From Bin80 sp965220365 (GTDB lineage: Bacteria > Bacteroidota > Rhodothermia > Rhodothermales > Bin80): DNA of 64,000 nucleotides. Shown in pieces: positions 61,012 through 64,000 of the stretch (position 1 is its first letter; each line of letters begins with the position of its first letter). Both the position numbers and the translations under genes were made by a program. Location of the stretch: assembly GCA_965220365.1 (NCBI GenBank), contig OZ244823.1, positions 1,922,001 through 1,986,000 on the forward strand, given 5' to 3'. The notes beneath the pieces were generated by a model, which worked only from the letters and a program-made list of their open reading frames with translations, had not been told where the DNA came from and searched no databases.

Positions 61012-61817
61012 TGATGCGACCTATGTTAATTGATACGCACGCGCATCTCTATGATAATCGGTTTCAGCAGGATCTGGAGGCTGTTTTATCGCGGGCACGG
61101 GAGGCGGGAGTAAAACGAATTCTTTTGCCTGCTGTGGATGTGCCGTCGATTCATCAGGCGCTCGATCTGTGTGCGCGGTATGAAGGGATCTATGCGATGG
61201 CAGCCATTCACCCAACACACATTCCAGAGGTAAGCGATCATGATTTTGATGAAATCACCCGCTTATGTGATGAGCCGAATGTGATTGCCGTAGGGGAGTC
61301 CGGGCTTGATTATTACTGGGACAAGTATTACGATGAACGGCAACCAGAATTTTTTGCCCGCCATATTCACGTATCTGCAAAAAAGGACCTGCCACTGATC
61401 ATCCACCTGAGGGATAAACAGCATCGCGATCAGGTGCATCGTGATGCTGTTCAGATACTTGAGCGTGAATTGCCTTCTAGTGACAATATCCGTTCCCGCG
61501 GGATTTTTCACTGCTTTACAGGGCCGGATTGGCTCCCAGAAGCCGCTGCGGAACTGGGCTTTCTGATCGGAGTCGGCGGTGCAGTAACCTTCAAGAACTC
61601 AGGAGTGGCTGATATGATACGTAACGTTCCCCTGAGCCAAATCGTCCTGGAAACTGATGCACCTTACATGTCTCCCGTTCCGCATCGGGGAAAGCGGAAT
61701 GAGCCGGCCTGGACGGCACTGGTTGCCCAAAAGGTTGCTGAGGTCAAAGGTTGTACAGTTGCCGAGGTGGCAGAGATTACCTGCGCGAACGCTCGGCAAC
61801 TGTTTAACCTTGATTGA
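61011..61817 (+). CDS. tatD: TatD family metal-dependent deoxyribonuclease
   Basis: 268 residues with the full set of metal residues: DTHAH near the start, Glu in AVGESGLDYYWDKY, His in LPLIIHLRD, His in GIFHCFTG, and Asp in VLETDAPYMSPVPHRGKRNEP. The TIM-barrel enzyme trims DNA or RNA 3' ends and may help in DNA repair. ATG 61011 overlaps the RES stop; ATG 61014 fits the decayed copy at 56390 better. Convergent with dnaK (nine-base gap). Confidence 0.93.
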   Translation: MMRPMLIDTHAHLYDNRFQQDLEAVLSRAREAGVKRILLPAVDVPSIHQALDLCARYEGIYAMAAIHPTHIPEVSDHDFDEITRLCDEPNVIAVGESGLDYYWDKYYDERQPEFFARHIHVSAKKDLPLIIHLRDKQHRDQVHRDAVQILERELPSSDNIRSRGIFHCFTGPDWLPEAAAELGFLIGVGGAVTFKNSGVADMIRNVPLSQIVLETDAPYMSPVPHRGKRNEPAWTALVAQKVAEVKGCTVAEVAEITCANARQLFNLD

Positions 61818-61825
61818 GTGGGAGA

Positions 61826-63751
61826 TTATTTACTTTCCGGTTCCTCCTCATCAACGATCTCAAAATCAGCATCATCAATTACATCGTCCGCTGATGCTTG
61901 ACCGTTTGTAGAGGGCTCTCCTGTAGCCGCCTCATCTTGCGCCGCAGCTTGCTGCGCTGCGTAAATCTCTTCACTGGCAGCGGCCCAAGCCTCGCTTAAC
62001 TGCTCGATACCACTTTCCAGTTCATCAAAGTTTTTGGCTTCGTGCAGACTCTCCAGTCGCTCAAGGGCTCCAGTGATCTTTGCCTTCTTGTCTTCGGAGA
62101 GTTTTTCTCCAAACTCCGAGAGATTATTCTTGGAAGTGTAGATCAGACTGTCCGCCTGGTTAAGAATTTCAATCTCTTTCCGGCGTTTTTTGTCGTCATC
62201 CGCATTCTCTCTTGCCTGCTGACGCATTTGCTCAATCTCACTTTCCGAAAGTCCACTGGACGCTTCAATCCGGATGGATTGCTCTCGTCCCGTCGCCTTA
62301 TCCTTGGCAGTCACATTCAAGATGCCATCTGCATCAATATCGAAGGCAACTTCGATTTGAGGGGTTCCGCGTCTTGCCGGCGGGATTCCATCCAGATGAA
62401 ACTTGCCAATAGTCCGGTTATGGACTGCCATGTCCCGATTGCCCTGAAGTACATGGATCTCAACGGAAGGCTGATTATCCGATGCAGTTGAAAATATTTC
62501 CTGTTTCCGTGTCGGGATTGTAGTGTTTGACTCAATCAGCGTAGTCATAACACCACCAAGGGTTTCGATACCCAGGTTGAGCGGAGTCACATCAAGCAAC
62601 AGAACATCGTCAATGTCCTGAGACAATACGCCACCCTGAATAGCTGCACCCATGGCCACGACCTCGTCGGGGTTGACCGATTTATTTGGTGCCTTGCCAA
62701 AGAACTCTTCTACTGTTTTTTGTACGAGTGGAATTCTTGTGGAACCACCAACCAAGATGACTTCATCAATCTGATCACGCGTAAGCTTGGCATCCTCGAG
62801 CGCTTGCTTCATTGGAGCAACTGTACGCTGCACCAAGCTTCCGATCAACTGCTCAAATTTTGCCCTTGACAGTGTGGTGGTCAGATGTTTAGGGCCTTCC
62901 GCTGTCGCAGTGATGAATGGCAGATTGATGGAGGTTTCACTGCTACTGGAAAGCTCTGTTTTGGCTTTCTCGGCAGCTTCTTTCAACCGTTGCAACGCCA
63001 TTTTGTCGGCACGCAAGTCTACACCTTCGGACTTTTGAAATTCGTCCGCGAGGTAATCAATCAGCTTGTGGTCAAAATCATCACCGCCCAAGTGGGTATC
63101 CCCGTTGGTTGACTTTACTTCAAATACACCACCGCCGAGTTCCAAGATGGAGATGTCGTAGGTACCTCCGCCAAGGTCATAGACGGCGATTGTGCGATCC
63201 TTGTCCTGTTTCCCCAGACCATATGCAAGTGCGGCTGCCGTCGGCTCATTAATGATCCGACGAACCTCTAAGCCAGCAATTTTCCCTGCTTCTTTGGTCG
63301 CTTTGCGTTGGGCGTCGTTGTAGTAGGCCGGCACCGTAATCACGGCCTCGGTGACTTTCTCTCCCAGATAATCTTCTGCAGTGCTTTTGAGCTTCTGCAG
63401 AATCATCGCTGAAATTTCCTGAGGCGAGTACAGCTTGTCGTCAATACGCACACGCGCGGTTCCGTTTTCGCCTTTCTCAACCTTGTATGGAACTGTTTTA
63501 AGCTCGCTGGGCACCTCATCATAGGCGCGGCCCATAAAGCGCTTGATGGAGAAAACAGTATTTTCCGCGTTCGTCACGGCCTGACGTTTGGCTGGTCCAC
63601 CAGCAAGACGCTCACCGTCTTTCTTAAAAGCAACTACGGATGGGGTCGTGCGACCACCCTCCGCGTTTTCAATTACCTTAGGCTCACCGCCTTCCAATAC
63701 CGAGACAACCGAGTTCGTTGTACCAAGGTCGATTCCGATAATCTTGCTCAT
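61826..63751 (-). CDS. dnaK: Chaperone DnaK (Hsp70)
   Basis: 641 residues, complete. ATPase signatures IGIDLGTTNSVVSVLEGG, VYDLGGGTYDISILELGGG and VILVGGSTRIPLVQKTVEEFF are intact; the linker VLLLDVTPLNLGIETLGG and the substrate-binding domain follow, ending in an acidic tail (ADDVIDDADFEIVDEEEPESK) like that of other DnaK proteins. It folds proteins with DnaJ and GrpE, which are not in the window. AAGGAAA before the start is a good ribosome site. No HrcA CIRCE box was found upstream. Confidence 0.97.
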   Translation of the reverse strand: MSKIIGIDLGTTNSVVSVLEGGEPKVIENAEGGRTTPSVVAFKKDGERLAGGPAKRQAVTNAENTVFSIKRFMGRAYDEVPSELKTVPYKVEKGENGTARVRIDDKLYSPQEISAMILQKLKSTAEDYLGEKVTEAVITVPAYYNDAQRKATKEAGKIAGLEVRRIINEPTAAALAYGLGKQDKDRTIAVYDLGGGTYDISILELGGGVFEVKSTNGDTHLGGDDFDHKLIDYLADEFQKSEGVDLRADKMALQRLKEAAEKAKTELSSSSETSINLPFITATAEGPKHLTTTLSRAKFEQLIGSLVQRTVAPMKQALEDAKLTRDQIDEVILVGGSTRIPLVQKTVEEFFGKAPNKSVNPDEVVAMGAAIQGGVLSQDIDDVLLLDVTPLNLGIETLGGVMTTLIESNTTIPTRKQEIFSTASDNQPSVEIHVLQGNRDMAVHNRTIGKFHLDGIPPARRGTPQIEVAFDIDADGILNVTAKDKATGREQSIRIEASSGLSESEIEQMRQQARENADDDKKRRKEIEILNQADSLIYTSKNNLSEFGEKLSEDKKAKITGALERLESLHEAKNFDELESGIEQLSEAWAAASEEIYAAQQAAAQDEAATGEPSTNGQASADDVIDDADFEIVDEEEPESK

Positions 63752-63931
63752 ATTTTCCTTAGGGTTATTTATTAAGGTTATGTTCTAAACAGACAATTAC
63801 TAACTGGGCAATAATCCTGCCGATCGGTCACATCGGACAGAATGGCAGATCATGGGACATTTATGCAACCGTCAGCCGATGAACGCACTGTCATAGTTAC
63901 GGTAGAATGATTTTGCCTGTATTGTTGTGTC

Positions 63932-64000
63932 ATGCGATTCATTCCGAATGCCATCACGGTATTTCGCATTCTGGTAACCCCTGTTCTGGTTTTCTGTCTT
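63932..64000 (+). CDS. pgsA: Start of a CDP-alcohol phosphatidyltransferase (PgsA-like), cut by window end
   Basis: Only 23 codons: MRFIPNAITVFRILVTPVLV. The pattern IPN-IT--R----P matches the first helix of phosphatidylglycerophosphate synthase and relatives. Those enzymes make phospholipid head groups at the inner membrane. The exact head group cannot be told from this piece. It is divergent from dnaK; 180 bases between hold both promoters. Confidence 0.6.
   Translation, partial: MRFIPNAITVFRILVTPVLVFCL

Noticed and set aside
61826..63931. HrcA/CIRCE or heat-shock operator upstream of dnaK
   Set aside because: No TTAGCACTC-N9-GAGTGCTAA-like sequence seen; only small unrelated inverted repeats.
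1..64000. tRNA, rRNA and riboswitches
   Set aside because: Intergenic regions were read for cloverleaf-like and known leader patterns and none was convincing; a covariance-model search was not possible.

Overview
The window reads as a chromosomal segment of a Gram-negative bacterium of the Rhodothermota/Bacteroidota side of the tree, most probably a member of the Rhodothermales. Five points support this: secreted proteins ending in the type IX secretion (T9SS) C-terminal sorting domain (NYPNPF motif), DUF5916 outer-membrane proteins with a CBM9-like front domain, Tat-dependent Gfo/Idh/MocA oxidoreductases, few clear Shine-Dalgarno sites, and a complex I cluster carrying a NhaD-type antiporter and a pterin-4a-carbinolamine dehydratase gene. 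That last combination has been reported among the complex I genes of Rhodothermus marinus. No tRNA, rRNA or CRISPR array was seen.

Layout. 0-10.9 kb: secreted subtilase with leucine-rich repeats, periplasmic DsbA-like protein, SDR, DUF5916 barrel, a pair of Tat-exported Gfo/Idh/MocA proteins, and a small lipoprotein. 11-12.8 kb: a low-density stretch with a 189-bp MITE, a secreted HNH/DUF1524 lipoprotein and decayed coding sequence. 12.8-20.3 kb: housekeeping genes (trans-sulfuration PLP enzyme, PhzF, two paralogous ECF sigma factors around a DUF971 gene, Smr protein, malate dehydrogenase, exonuclease-UvrC-like protein). 20.4-28.8 kb: nuoJKLM-nhaD-pcd-nuoN, one operon of the membrane arm of complex I. 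28.9-34 kb: a T9SS Calx-beta protein split by an IS, then transposase debris. 34.4-49.2 kb: superoxide dismutase, cytochrome-c/Vgb-like protein, a giant Calx-beta/fibronectin-III surface protein broken at a 14-base G run, GT-C glycosyltransferase, DUF547, outer-membrane and secreted proteins, a second DUF5916 protein, and a DoxX-esterase fusion. 49.4-61 kb: a defence/mobile region. 61-64 kb: tatD, dnaK and the start of a pgsA-like gene.

The most interesting part is 49.4-61 kb. A type ISP restriction-modification gene is interrupted near its 3' end by an IS with a TTAA target duplication; removing the IS and one TTAA rejoins the frame exactly. Directly after it lies a decayed copy of the 5' third of tatD, while the intact tatD sits 4.6 kb further on. 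The DNA between the two copies looks like an inserted island. It holds a TnpB whose middle RuvC catalytic Glu is replaced by Lys (probably nuclease-dead), an orphan AAA ATPase bracketed by 23-bp direct repeats, and a Xre/MbcA-RES toxin-antitoxin pair with a palindromic operator and an A9-run frameshift in the antitoxin.

A recurring theme is reversible-looking gene inactivation. Two IS insertions have target duplications whose precise excision would restore the reading frame. Two homopolymer runs (G14 in a surface protein, A9 in an antitoxin) are each one base out of frame. One surface protein contains near-identical 606-bp tandem repeats. Everything functional here is inferred from sequence alone; family assignments are by recognition of motifs, not by a search.
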